From: Phycisphaerae bacterium
GTDB lineage: Bacteria > Planctomycetota > Phycisphaerae > Phycisphaerales > SM1A02
Reading direction: 5' to 3'
DNA length: 43,655 bases
Assembly: GCA_018701395.1 (NCBI GenBank)
Contig: JABIWU010000019.1
Location: 1 to 43,655 of the forward strand
This document shows positions 24,259 through 33,300 of the stretch, piece after piece. The notes below the pieces were generated by a model. The model was not told where the DNA came from, ran no database searches, and was given only the letters and a program-made list of their open reading frames with translations. The position numbers were made by a program, and so were the translations under genes. Numbering within the stretch: position 1 is the stretch's first letter; every line of letters starts with the position of its first letter.

Positions 24259-25152
24259 ATGCCTGAATCTAAAAACGATATCGTAAGCAACTTGCTCGAA
24301 GCAGGTATCCACTTCGGCCAACGCCGTTCAAGTTGGAACCCAAAAATGAAACCGTACATCTGGGGAATTCGCAACGGTCTTCATATTATTGACATTCGTG
24401 AAACTGTCAAAGGGCTTCTCCGAGCTAAAAAATTTATTCAAGACACTGTTGCAAGTGGCAAAGATGTTGTCTTCGTCGGAACTAAACGACAAGCACAATC
24501 TGCAATTCAAAAGTATGCAAGCGAAGCTGACATGCCTTGGGTTACTGAACGATGGCTTGGTGGTACACTTACAAACTTTGCAACCATTCGTTCACGCCTC
24601 AAACGACTTAACGAACTTGAAGGCCTAGTTGAATCGGGCGCAATTGAATCTTACTCAATGAAAATGACATCGCAACTCATGCGAGAAAAAGCGAAAATTA
24701 CTCGTAACCTTGATGGCATTCGTAACATGAGCAAATTGCCGGGTTGCATGGTTGTCATCGATGCGAATAACGAAACAAACGCTTTGCGAGAAGCGAAAGC
24801 GCTTCGTATTCCAACTATCGGTCTTGTTGACACAGACGGCGACCCACAACTTGTTGACATTCCTATCCCGGGCAACGATGACTCACTTCGCTCAATTGAA
24901 GTTGTCATTGCTGACTTAATGGAAGCAGTAAACGCTGGCCTTCAAGGTCGACGCGCAAAGGAAGTTGCTGCAGAAAAGAAGGATGAAGATAAAGCACGGG
25001 CAACAGCAGATTTAGAAGAAAAACGTCAACGATCGACACGAACTACATTCAAAGCAGATGAATCAGCGCCAACACCAGAAACAACTGGCTCAGCTGCGAC
25101 TGCTATCGTTCAAGAAGATACTAAATCAGCGAATGACGCTGACAAATCATAA
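24259..25152 (+). CDS. rpsB: 30S ribosomal protein S2 with C-terminal extension
   Basis: This 297-residue S2 starts at the ATG at 24259, eight bases after AAGGA. LLEAGIHFGQRRSSWNPKMKPYIWG, FVGTKRQAQSAIQKYA, RWLGGTLTNFATIRSRLKRL and VVIDANNETNALREAKALRIPTIGLVDTD identify it. The usual protein ends near residue 230. Here roughly 65 more residues of low-complexity, charged sequence follow (AAEKKDEDKARATADLEEK and an acidic tail), absent from standard S2. The upstream in-frame region to 24157 is the leader, not coding. tsf follows after 28 bases, the usual bacterial order. Confidence 0.97.
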   Translation: MPESKNDIVSNLLEAGIHFGQRRSSWNPKMKPYIWGIRNGLHIIDIRETVKGLLRAKKFIQDTVASGKDVVFVGTKRQAQSAIQKYASEADMPWVTERWLGGTLTNFATIRSRLKRLNELEGLVESGAIESYSMKMTSQLMREKAKITRNLDGIRNMSKLPGCMVVIDANNETNALREAKALRIPTIGLVDTDGDPQLVDIPIPGNDDSLRSIEVVIADLMEAVNAGLQGRRAKEVAAEKKDEDKARATADLEEKRQRSTRTTFKADESAPTPETTGSAATAIVQEDTKSANDADKS

Positions 25153-25180
25153 CCACCGTAAAACTATCGGAGATATAACT

Positions 25181-25969
25181 ATGAGTTTTACCGCTAAAGA
25201 CGTGATGGGCCTTCGCCATAAGACTGGCCTAGGCATGATGGATTGCAAAAAAGCACTCACCGAAACAAACGGTGATCCAGTAGCCGCTGAAGAGTGGTTA
25301 CGAGAAACTAAAAAAGGCAAGATGGACACTCGTACAGAGCGCACAACTGGCGAAGGTCAAATCTGTGTTGCAACAAATGACAGCAGTGCTGTCATTGTTG
25401 AAGTGAGAACAGAAACTGACTTTACCGCACGAAACGAAAATTTCGTTGAAGCAGTTGAAAAAATAGCAGACTTGGCACTTACATCTAACAATGGTGCTGT
25501 TACTGCAAGCGATGCTATTACAAAATTGATCGATAACCTTCGGATTACAACCGGCGAAAATGCTAATTACGCACGAGGGTTTAAGTACTCTGGTGGCAAC
25601 TACGGTCAATATATTCACCACGATGGCAAGCGTGCTTGCCTTCTTCAATACGAAGGTGAACTTGACGACACAACTGTAAAAGGCATCTGTCAACACATCG
25701 TGTTCCATGATCCCATGGGTATATCTGCAGACGATGTTCCCGCTGATAAGATTGAACAAATCCGTGCTGACGCAATCCAAGAAGCAAAAGATACCGGCAA
25801 GAATGAAGAAATCTCGCAAAAAATGGCTGAAGGAAAAGTCCGAAAGCACTTGCAAGAAAATACCCTACTTGCACAAAAATATGTACTCGATGAATCAAAA
25901 ACAATTCAAGAGTTACTAACTGACGGATCTTCAATTACTGCATTCACGCGCTACACTCTGGGCAGTTAA
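25181..25969 (+). CDS. tsf: Translation elongation factor Ts
   Basis: This 262-residue nucleotide-exchange factor acts on EF-Tu. The UBA-like N-terminus has the signature KDVMGLRHKTGLGMMDCKKALTE, and the core has VEVRTETDFTARNENF, equivalent to the family RCETDFVARN motif. The dimerisation region with ALLQYEGE-like and HIVFHDPMGISADDVP segments follows. The ATG at 25181 has GGAG eight bases upstream. Longer in-frame readings begin inside rpsB and were rejected. It closes the rpsB-tsf operon at the terminator 18 bases beyond its stop; pyrH and frr, often next, are not here. Confidence 0.97.
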   Translation: MSFTAKDVMGLRHKTGLGMMDCKKALTETNGDPVAAEEWLRETKKGKMDTRTERTTGEGQICVATNDSSAVIVEVRTETDFTARNENFVEAVEKIADLALTSNNGAVTASDAITKLIDNLRITTGENANYARGFKYSGGNYGQYIHHDGKRACLLQYEGELDDTTVKGICQHIVFHDPMGISADDVPADKIEQIRADAIQEAKDTGKNEEISQKMAEGKVRKHLQENTLLAQKYVLDESKTIQELLTDGSSITAFTRYTLGS

Positions 25970-25986
25970 CTAACTACAAACATTTT

Positions 25987-26017
25987 AAAAAGACCTCGCT
26001 ATTAGCGAGGTCTTTTT
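25987..26017. terminator. Bidirectional rho-independent terminator between tsf and ggt
   Basis: A perfect 14-base stem AAAAAGACCTCGCT / AGCGAGGTCTTTTT with a three-base loop carries A- and T-runs on both sides, so it terminates both convergent operons. The ggt stop codon (26016-26018) overlaps its right arm. Confidence 0.95.
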
Positions 26018-27641
26018 AATTGAAACCTGCTGGTTTGCCGCCTTTGCGAGGATCACTCGCTGGCTTGAGATATTTTGTGTCGCTTTGAATGACTTGTACA
26101 ACGCCAATGTTTGTTCGAGCTTTTATGGAATATCCAAAGTGCCTCAACACCTTTTCTAAAGCAATGTCCCGGTACTTATCTTCAACATAAACAACATCTG
26201 GCAACCACTGATGATGCACCCTACTTCGTGTAAGCGCTTCAACAGGCGTATCGCCAAACCAAAGAATAGCGAGCAACACTTGCACGACGCTAGAAATAAT
26301 CCTAGGTCCGCCTGAAGCGCCAAGAACTAGAATAGGAACACCGTCCTGTTCAACTATTGTTGGGGACATACTCGACAGCGGCCTCTTGTTTGGTTCTGGC
26401 AAATTTTTATTCGACTGTCGTAAACCGTATGCATTTTCGCCACTTGGAGACGAAAAATCATCCATTTCATTATTCAACATAAAACCAAAAGGTTCAACAG
26501 TAACCATCGAACCAAACGACGTATTAATCGTTTCAGTAACCGAAACTGTCATACCATTTCCATCTATTACACAAATGTGGCTCGTTCCGTCATCCGCAGG
26601 TGGTGGCGAATGGGAACCATACTCACGACTCTTTTGTGTTTTCCCTAGAACAATTCTCGACGCTAATTCGTCAAGGTAGTTTGCACTGAGCAATTGTTCA
26701 ACGGGAACATCAACAAATGTTGCATCTGCCATATGCTCTGCTCGATCTGCAAATGCATGCTTCATCGCTTCAATGAGTAACTGCGTAAATTCTGGTTTGC
26801 CTTCGTATTGTTTTGCATTGAGACGGTCTAGTAATCCTATCATTTGAGCAATCGCAACACCACCACTACTTGGTGGTGGCATACACACGAGTACGTTTCC
26901 GCTACCAATTGCAATTTGTAAAGGAGTTTCCCATCGCGGTGTATATGTATCGAGATCTTGCATCGAAATATGGCCAGAAGTTGCGCTCACGATTGCTTGT
27001 GCAAGTTTGCCCTGATAAAAACCATCAGCACCATAATCCATAATTAACTTCAGAGCGTTATGTTGATTACGCATATCCAGTTGTTGCCCAACCACCACAC
27101 TCGACTGGTTTATACGTAATGCTTTAAATTCTGGATTAGACCCCAATGCATTGTTTGCTAATCGCACTGCATTCACGTAAGCCGAATCTGCTTTGAACCC
27201 GATCGATGCAAGATGTAACGCTGGCATCAAAACTTGTTCTCTTGTTAGAACTCCAAATCGTTCATGTGCAGCTAACAATCCTGCTACGGTTCCAGGAATT
27301 CCAACCGAAGTTGCGCCGAATCGACTGCTATTTTCTTGATAGAAATTTGGACCAACACCATGAGGTGCTGTTTCACGATAATTTAATGCAACTGGTTCCA
27401 TTGCTGGAGAATCAATCAACATAAAACCACCGCCGCCAATACCGCAAGAAAAGGGCCGAACAACACTCAATGCAAAACTTGTTGCAACTGCTGCATCAAC
27501 TGCGTTTCCGCCCTTTTTTAATATTTCCACTCCGACTTTCGACGCTAAATAATGGTCCGCCGCTACTGCACCGCCTGTAAATGTTTGTTGTTTAACCGTG
27601 CAACCACACATGCAAACAAATAAAAGTAAACACTTTAGCAT
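26016..27641 (-). CDS. ggt: Gamma-glutamyltransferase, lipoprotein form
   Basis: This 541-residue N-terminal-nucleophile enzyme hydrolyses or transfers the gamma-glutamyl group of glutathione-like peptides in the periplasm. A lipobox (CMCGC in MLKCLLLFVCMCGCTVK) anchors it. The autocatalytic Thr353 sits in ADDGTSHICVIDGNG, so the precursor splits into large and small chains. VAADHYLASKVGVEILKKGGNAVDAAVA, CGIGGGGFM, PPPSSGG, the RPLSSMSPTIV loop and GASGGPRIISS are family motifs. It overlaps the upstream epimerase by seven bases. Extracytoplasmic lipid anchoring, rather than a free periplasmic enzyme, is the notable feature. Confidence 0.94.
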   Translation of the reverse strand: MLKCLLLFVCMCGCTVKQQTFTGGAVAADHYLASKVGVEILKKGGNAVDAAVATSFALSVVRPFSCGIGGGGFMLIDSPAMEPVALNYRETAPHGVGPNFYQENSSRFGATSVGIPGTVAGLLAAHERFGVLTREQVLMPALHLASIGFKADSAYVNAVRLANNALGSNPEFKALRINQSSVVVGQQLDMRNQHNALKLIMDYGADGFYQGKLAQAIVSATSGHISMQDLDTYTPRWETPLQIAIGSGNVLVCMPPPSSGGVAIAQMIGLLDRLNAKQYEGKPEFTQLLIEAMKHAFADRAEHMADATFVDVPVEQLLSANYLDELASRIVLGKTQKSREYGSHSPPPADDGTSHICVIDGNGMTVSVTETINTSFGSMVTVEPFGFMLNNEMDDFSSPSGENAYGLRQSNKNLPEPNKRPLSSMSPTIVEQDGVPILVLGASGGPRIISSVVQVLLAILWFGDTPVEALTRSRVHHQWLPDVVYVEDKYRDIALEKVLRHFGYSIKARTNIGVVQVIQSDTKYLKPASDPRKGGKPAGFN

Positions 27642-28447
27642 GCAGCCAATTCCCGAAGCAAATACGCTGCTTGACGTATGTCGTCAACACGATTTTTTCC
27701 ACCCTCGCGTTCAATCACTAAATCTACTTCTTTAGGAACAACTTTCAAAAAATCGCCCCACGGAACATCGCCTTCTCCCGCTGGCATTTCTGTTCCCCAA
27801 ACCCCAACCTGTTCAGATTGTTTCGCATCTTTAATATGTACTTGTTTTACCCAAGGCAGCAAAGCTTCAATTGCTTCTATCGGTTTACCCTTACCGTACA
27901 AAATCATATTCGCAGGGTCATAATTTACTACTAAGGAAGGATGAGATAATTCTTTTAAGACACTTACGACATTTGCCGCACATTCTTGACCTGTTTCAAG
28001 CCCAAGCAAAATGTCTTTGCTTCCAAATATATCTGCTAGAACTCGAAGGCGATAGAGCATAACTTCTCGCTCTTCGCACGCATTTTCAGGAATAAACCCA
28101 GCGTGAAACGTAACGAGAGGAAGATGCATCTGGCTTGCAAGGCATGCAACTAGTTTTGCGTTTTCTTCCGTTGAAGGCCACATATGACCCTGTGCTAATC
28201 CGCCCGTTTTCGCAATTGTTTCAAGGGTCGTGTAATCTTCTCCAGTTGCTTCAAACATTCCACTGAGAACTTTGATGCCAGCATTATGCAACATTTCAAT
28301 ACAGTGCTCCCATTGTGGTTCATGAAGTAATGGCAATAAAGCCAACTGAATTGAATCAATTTCACACTGTTTACAACCGGAAATCAGATCCATGGGGTTT
28401 TGCGGCTTCAAACTCCAACTACATACTGCAATGTGTCGACTGGTCAT
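27635..28447 (-). CDS. Sugar phosphate isomerase/epimerase-like TIM-barrel protein
   Basis: This 270-residue protein of the xylose isomerase-like TIM-barrel family starts at MTSRHIAVCSWSLKPQNP (ATG at 28447; no clear ribosome site). Features include CEIDSIQLALLPLLHEPQ, VTFHAGFIP, the metal-site glutamate in ILLGLETGQECA, VNYDPANMILYG, VKQVHIKDAKQ and ending VIEREGG. These carry the Glu, Asp, His and Glu that bind the divalent metal in relatives. The substrate cannot be told. A longer GTG start at 28483 would leave seven bases to the divergent hotdog gene. It is cotranscribed with ggt. Confidence 0.85.
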   Translation of the reverse strand: MTSRHIAVCSWSLKPQNPMDLISGCKQCEIDSIQLALLPLLHEPQWEHCIEMLHNAGIKVLSGMFEATGEDYTTLETIAKTGGLAQGHMWPSTEENAKLVACLASQMHLPLVTFHAGFIPENACEEREVMLYRLRVLADIFGSKDILLGLETGQECAANVVSVLKELSHPSLVVNYDPANMILYGKGKPIEAIEALLPWVKQVHIKDAKQSEQVGVWGTEMPAGEGDVPWGDFLKVVPKEVDLVIEREGGKNRVDDIRQAAYLLRELAAC

Positions 28448-28489
28448 GCTTGATAGCATAGAATACGCAGCCCATCTCGGCACAACATC

Positions 28490-29143
28490 ATGCGCATTAC
28501 TTCGACCAAATCTTCACCCAAAAAAGCAAATCCAGCACCAACGGAACCTCAAAAGAAAGAGGAAAACCATAAGGACGCCCAATCGGACACGCCGTTGACT
28601 TTTTGGGAACGCACTGAAGCATACATCACTCGCCTTAGTACCAAAAACAATTTTTGGCACCGCGTTTGTTCGTTAATTTGGCTTCCATTTGCTTTTAGAA
28701 GCGGCATCTCCATGCGAAGGATTTCGAGAGATCGATTCACAGCAGTGCTTCCATTCAAACGATCAAATAGAAATTTCTACAACGCAATGGCAGGAGCATC
28801 CTTATTAGGCAACAGTGAAGTTGCAGCAGGAATGTTTTTATTCAAGCATTGTGGCAGTGACTATGCTGTTGTTTGTAAAGATATGTCGTACAAATTTTTG
28901 CGCCCGTGCTATGGTCCTGCCATTTACAATGTTCGCGATGCTGAAACGGTTAGCACTGAACTTAGCCGTCAAATGTTCGAGCGAAATGAATTCAATATTG
29001 AATTCACAATGGACATTACGCAAACACTCCACAAAAAAGGCAGAGAAGTTCGGGTGGGAAGATGCGAAATTACTTTCCATTGCACACCAAAGTCCATGAT
29101 TAAGGAACGGGCTGCAAGACGCAAAGCTCGTGAGCAACAGTGA
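28490..29143 (+). CDS. Hotdog-fold (DUF4442-like) protein
   Basis: This 217-residue protein has a Lys/Pro-rich, disordered N-terminus (about 45 residues). A hotdog-like core follows: LPFKRSNRNFYNAMAGASLLGNSEVAAGMFLF, resembling the NRNH...G...A..EL region of DUF4442 thioesterase-like proteins, then CKDMSYKFLRPCYGPAIYNVRD. This family is linked to acyl-CoA thioester hydrolysis, but no catalytic residue is certain here. It overlaps the next membrane protein gene by four bases (GTGA). Its start leaves only 42 bases to the divergent epimerase start. Confidence 0.6.
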   Translation: MRITSTKSSPKKANPAPTEPQKKEENHKDAQSDTPLTFWERTEAYITRLSTKNNFWHRVCSLIWLPFAFRSGISMRRISRDRFTAVLPFKRSNRNFYNAMAGASLLGNSEVAAGMFLFKHCGSDYAVVCKDMSYKFLRPCYGPAIYNVRDAETVSTELSRQMFERNEFNIEFTMDITQTLHKKGREVRVGRCEITFHCTPKSMIKERAARRKAREQQ

Positions 29144-30261
29144 GAGCATTAAAAACTGTTGGGTGGGGATTGTATCTATCATGCAGTTGGACATGGTGTA
29201 TTGGTATGTTTCTGCCTATCATCCTCATGCACCGATATGGCTGGATTGGTTTCTTCATCTTCTCAGTGCCAAATGTCATCGGATGCGCTGCTTTTGGGTA
29301 TGTTGTAAAAACACCAGAGCGCTCAAAAGCGCTGGTTGAAAAATACAAAACAGCAATAGCCCTTTTTGCTATTGTGACAATTGCGTTTCATGCATTTTTT
29401 ATCGCAATGATTTCACTTGTATATTTGAATGATTATTCTTATTTACTCTCCGCTTGGTTACCGTTTTGTGTCCTTGCCATAGGAATTTTCTTGGCTTTTC
29501 TACCAACAAGGTATTGGCCTATTCTTGCTTCCATACTCTGGCTTTTCTCAGTTATTGCTGGAATTAGCTTCTTGCCATTGAATATAGTGCCTCAGGGGAA
29601 TCTACCTTGGCAAGATGCTTTGTGGCTTCTTCCGATCACAACCTTTGGCTTCTTTTTATGCCCGTACCTCGACCCAACATTCCACAAAGCACTGCAATGC
29701 TCTCCAAGCAAACATTCCTTTGGCGTGTTTGGAGTTGCATTTATGGTGATGATTGGGATTACAACTACGTATATTGATCTTGGCCTTCCAGGCTATGTAA
29801 GTGCTCTTACGATAGGAACTTTACTTGGTCTCCATCTAGCACTGCAATCAATTTTTACAATTGGCGCTCATATACGAGAAGGAATACTCATAGAAACCGG
29901 CAAACGAAAAACCGCGTTCATTGCACTGCTTGCTTTTTCTAGTTTAGTTGCAGTCGCAATCGCTCATCGTTTCGGAGGAGTATCTCCATCTGGAAATTGG
30001 TTGCATGGATCGCAAGACGATTACTTGCGGTTCTTCGTATTCTACGGTTTAATTTTTCCCGGACTCGTTGCGGCCTTCATGCTTACGGGTCGGGCATGTA
30101 CTCCGCTTCGCATTTCGCTCTTTGCACTTGTTGCGTTGCTCTCACTTCCACTGCTCGAAGTGGGATACATAGGCAGTCAAGCATGGCTGTCAGTGTTGCC
30201 CGTTGTCGTTCTCCTCATGTGGGCATTTGCGGACAGAACAAAAACATCAACGCAAATATGA
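29140..30261 (+). CDS. Polytopic inner-membrane protein of unknown function
   Basis: I do not recognise this 373-residue protein. It starts at a GTG (29140-29142) overlapping the upstream stop and shows about ten hydrophobic segments. Visible landmarks are SCSWTWCIGMFLPIILMHRYGWIGFFIFSVPN at the start, a short cytoplasmic loop KTPERSKALVEKYK near 57-70, and GVSPSGNWLHGSQDDYLRFFVFYGL between later helices. The N-terminal Trp/Pro-rich helix faintly resembles solute symporters, which is too weak to call. Translational coupling to the hotdog protein suggests a joint role, perhaps in lipid or acyl metabolism. This is inference. Confidence 0.7.
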   Translation: MRALKTVGWGLYLSCSWTWCIGMFLPIILMHRYGWIGFFIFSVPNVIGCAAFGYVVKTPERSKALVEKYKTAIALFAIVTIAFHAFFIAMISLVYLNDYSYLLSAWLPFCVLAIGIFLAFLPTRYWPILASILWLFSVIAGISFLPLNIVPQGNLPWQDALWLLPITTFGFFLCPYLDPTFHKALQCSPSKHSFGVFGVAFMVMIGITTTYIDLGLPGYVSALTIGTLLGLHLALQSIFTIGAHIREGILIETGKRKTAFIALLAFSSLVAVAIAHRFGGVSPSGNWLHGSQDDYLRFFVFYGLIFPGLVAAFMLTGRACTPLRISLFALVALLSLPLLEVGYIGSQAWLSVLPVVVLLMWAFADRTKTSTQI

Positions 30262-30290
30262 GAATCCATCTGCTTTGAAAACAACAATCA

Positions 30291-30313
30291 AAATTATCTC
30301 TTTGCGATAATTT
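30291..30313. terminator. AT-rich hairpin between convergent membrane-protein and secA genes
   Basis: AAATTATC (30291-30298) pairs with GATAATTT (30306-30313) over a seven-base loop in the 92-base convergent gap. There is no clear U-run on either side and no GC in most of the stem, so termination is only possible, not established. Confidence 0.3.
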
Positions 30314-30353
30314 AATAGGTGTCTCTTAGCGAGTGATGATCAAGTTCTCGATG

Positions 30354-33300
30354 CTACTTTTTCCCACAGCACTTCTTGTACTTTTTGCCACTGCCGCAAG
30401 GGCAGGGCTCGTTTCTTCCAACCGTCATTGTCCCGCCTCCAGCTGACTTTGCCGCTTCAGACGCAGCTCGAATTGATTGCTCTGCTGCTTTTGGCTTTGC
30501 AGGGGCTGTTTGTCCTTGCGTTTTCTGTTGCGCTTGTGCTGGCGGCTGTTGTTGTTGGTTTGGAGGTTGTTGCGCAGGTGGCATGCTTACTTGCATTCTT
30601 GCTTTAAATACCAAATCACTCACTCTGTCTTGAATGTGTTCAAACATTTCATCAAACAGGCGAGCACCTTCGCGTTTGTATTCAATACGTGGGTCTAATT
30701 GACTAAATGACCTAAAGCCAATGGATTCTTTTGCTTGATCCATTTGGTAGAGGTGATCTTTCCATACTCCATCAAAAATTTGAAGGAGGACACTTCGCTC
30801 AAGTTGAGCTAATTCTGCACGCTGCACTTGCTTGATTTTTGAAGTTGTAACGGCAACTGGATTTTCAATAACTTGTTCTTTTTCAGAATCAGTTAAACCA
30901 AATTGCATATTCTCTCGCAACCAACCGTCAATATCTCCGTTGCTTTCATCAACAATTCGTTGCGAACGACGTTCAAACCGTTCTTCATCCCAACGGTTAG
31001 CTTCTTCAAGAAGGAACTTCTTCAAGTCTTCAGGATTATTCGAAGGTAATGATTGGGGTGTCCAATCAAGTTCATATTTCAATTTCACCCATCGACAGAA
31101 TCCTTCAATAGCTTTTGCGGGATCTTGTTGCATTCGGACACCTGTCATGTCAATCATGAATTCGATTGGATACTCACGTTCTCGTATTGAATAAACTTCC
31201 ATTGCCCTGTCCATTACAAGATCGACCGCATCTACCGCTTCAATTTCATCAAAATCATTTGCTTCACATGGAATTTCAAATTTCGATTTTGCCCAAGTCG
31301 CTAATTCTTCCTGCGCATGCGCTGGGACTAAATATGGATCGAGCGGAGCTAAATCCATCGCTAGAATTTTTTGTTCTGCAGCTTTTTCAATACGTACAAC
31401 TATTTCTTCGCGCGAAAGGCTGGTCGCTTCAGCAATTTTCATATCGCAATCCCAAGCTACGCTTGCCCAATTAACGGCGCCTTTGTAATCCCACGTTGCT
31501 TCATCGCGCTGAGAAACTTTTCCATCACCTAGATCAATCGTATCTGGAAGATACTCGCCAATCGTAACTCGAATAATTTCTATTGATTCTTCTAATGAAT
31601 CACGGATAATTAACTTATGAAGATCTTCGCGGTCTTTACCTACAATTCGGTCTGGTTCGATTCCAACATTCAGTTTTTCGCGAATCCACTCGGTCATGCA
31701 ACTTGCTGAATACGTCGGGCCTAAATAACTATAAACAGATTCACTTACTGCTTTTTCTATGTAATCAAAAATAAGTTCTCGAATATCAATGCCTTCTAAT
31801 ACTTGCTGTCGCAAATCGTAAAACACATGACGCTGGTGATCCATGACTTCGTCATACTCAAGGATATTTTTTCGAACAAGAAAATTCCGCTCTTCAACTT
31901 TCCGTTGAGCTTTTGTCAATGCTTTCGTAAGCATACTATGCTCGATAGCAACGCCTTCTTTCATTCCCATTTTGCTTAGCAACTGAAGAGTTCTTGGGCC
32001 TGCGAACATTTTCATCAAGTCGTCTTCCAAACTCAAGAAGAATCTCGTTGAACCCTTGTCACCTTGGCGACCACTACGACCACGCAACTGATTATCTATA
32101 CGTCTCGCTTCATGTCGCTCAGTTGCAATCACGTGCAAACCACCCATGTCTTCCACGCCTTCGTAAAATCGGAGGTTATGCAACATACTTGCACCACTTT
32201 TATCAATATCATCGATTAGTTTTTGGTCTTTCATTGAAGATGCTTTACCGCCGTCAACCCACCAACAACATGTCGCCCACCAGTGTTCAAGCAGTTGTCT
32301 TTTTATAACATCGTCGCTCATTGAATGCACATCTGATTTGCTAACACCAAGTTCTTTTGCAGCAATATGCCTGTAAATTTTAGTAACGATTTCTTCAATT
32401 TCCATATCCGAAGTTACATCACGTGGGCAAAGATCTGTTCGTTTCCAATGCTCAATCAATTCTGATGGCGTAAATTTAGCTAATTTAATATCAGTGCCGC
32501 GACCAGCCATGTTTGTAGCAACTGTAACGGAACCAATCTCACCTGCAAACTTAACAATTTCAGATTCGCGTTCGTGCTGTTCAGCGTTTAACACTTCATG
32601 AGAAATGTTGTATCTATTTTTCAACATTCCACTAAGCTCTTTTGATTTTTCTACGCTTGTTGTGCCTGCAAGTGTCGGTCGCCCAACTCTATACATAGCA
32701 AAGATTTCTTCAACAGCCGCATTTGTTTTATCCTTAGCCGTAGTGAACACGAGATCGTTGTGGTCATTACGAATTACTGGAACATTGGTAGGAATAACAA
32801 GCACATCAAGGCCATAAATTTCGTAAAACTCAGTTGCTTCAGTATCAGCAGTGCCTGTCATACCTGCAAGTTTGTCATACAACTTATAAAAATTTTGAAT
32901 GGTAATTGTCGCCATCGTTTGCGTTTCTTGCTTAATTTCAACGCCTTCTTTTGCCTCAATTGCTTGATGCAAACCGTCAGACCACTGGCGACCAACCATT
33001 TTACGGCCTGTATTTTGGTCAATAATTATTACACCTAAAACGCCCTTGTCGTCAGGAGCGATCATGTAATCTCGGTCGCGGAGGTAAACGGTATGAGCCC
33101 GAATTGATTGTTCGAGAAGGTGAGGAACATCCATGTTTTCGCCAACATAAAAAGAACCAATATTTGCTTCTTTTTGAGCTTCCGCAACACCTTCGTGTGT
33201 GAGAGTCGCGCGCTTCTTATCCAACTCGATTTCGTAATATTGCGTGAACTGGTCACGGCTATTTTCTAATTGAGGCAATTTAGCTTTTGCGACAGCCATG

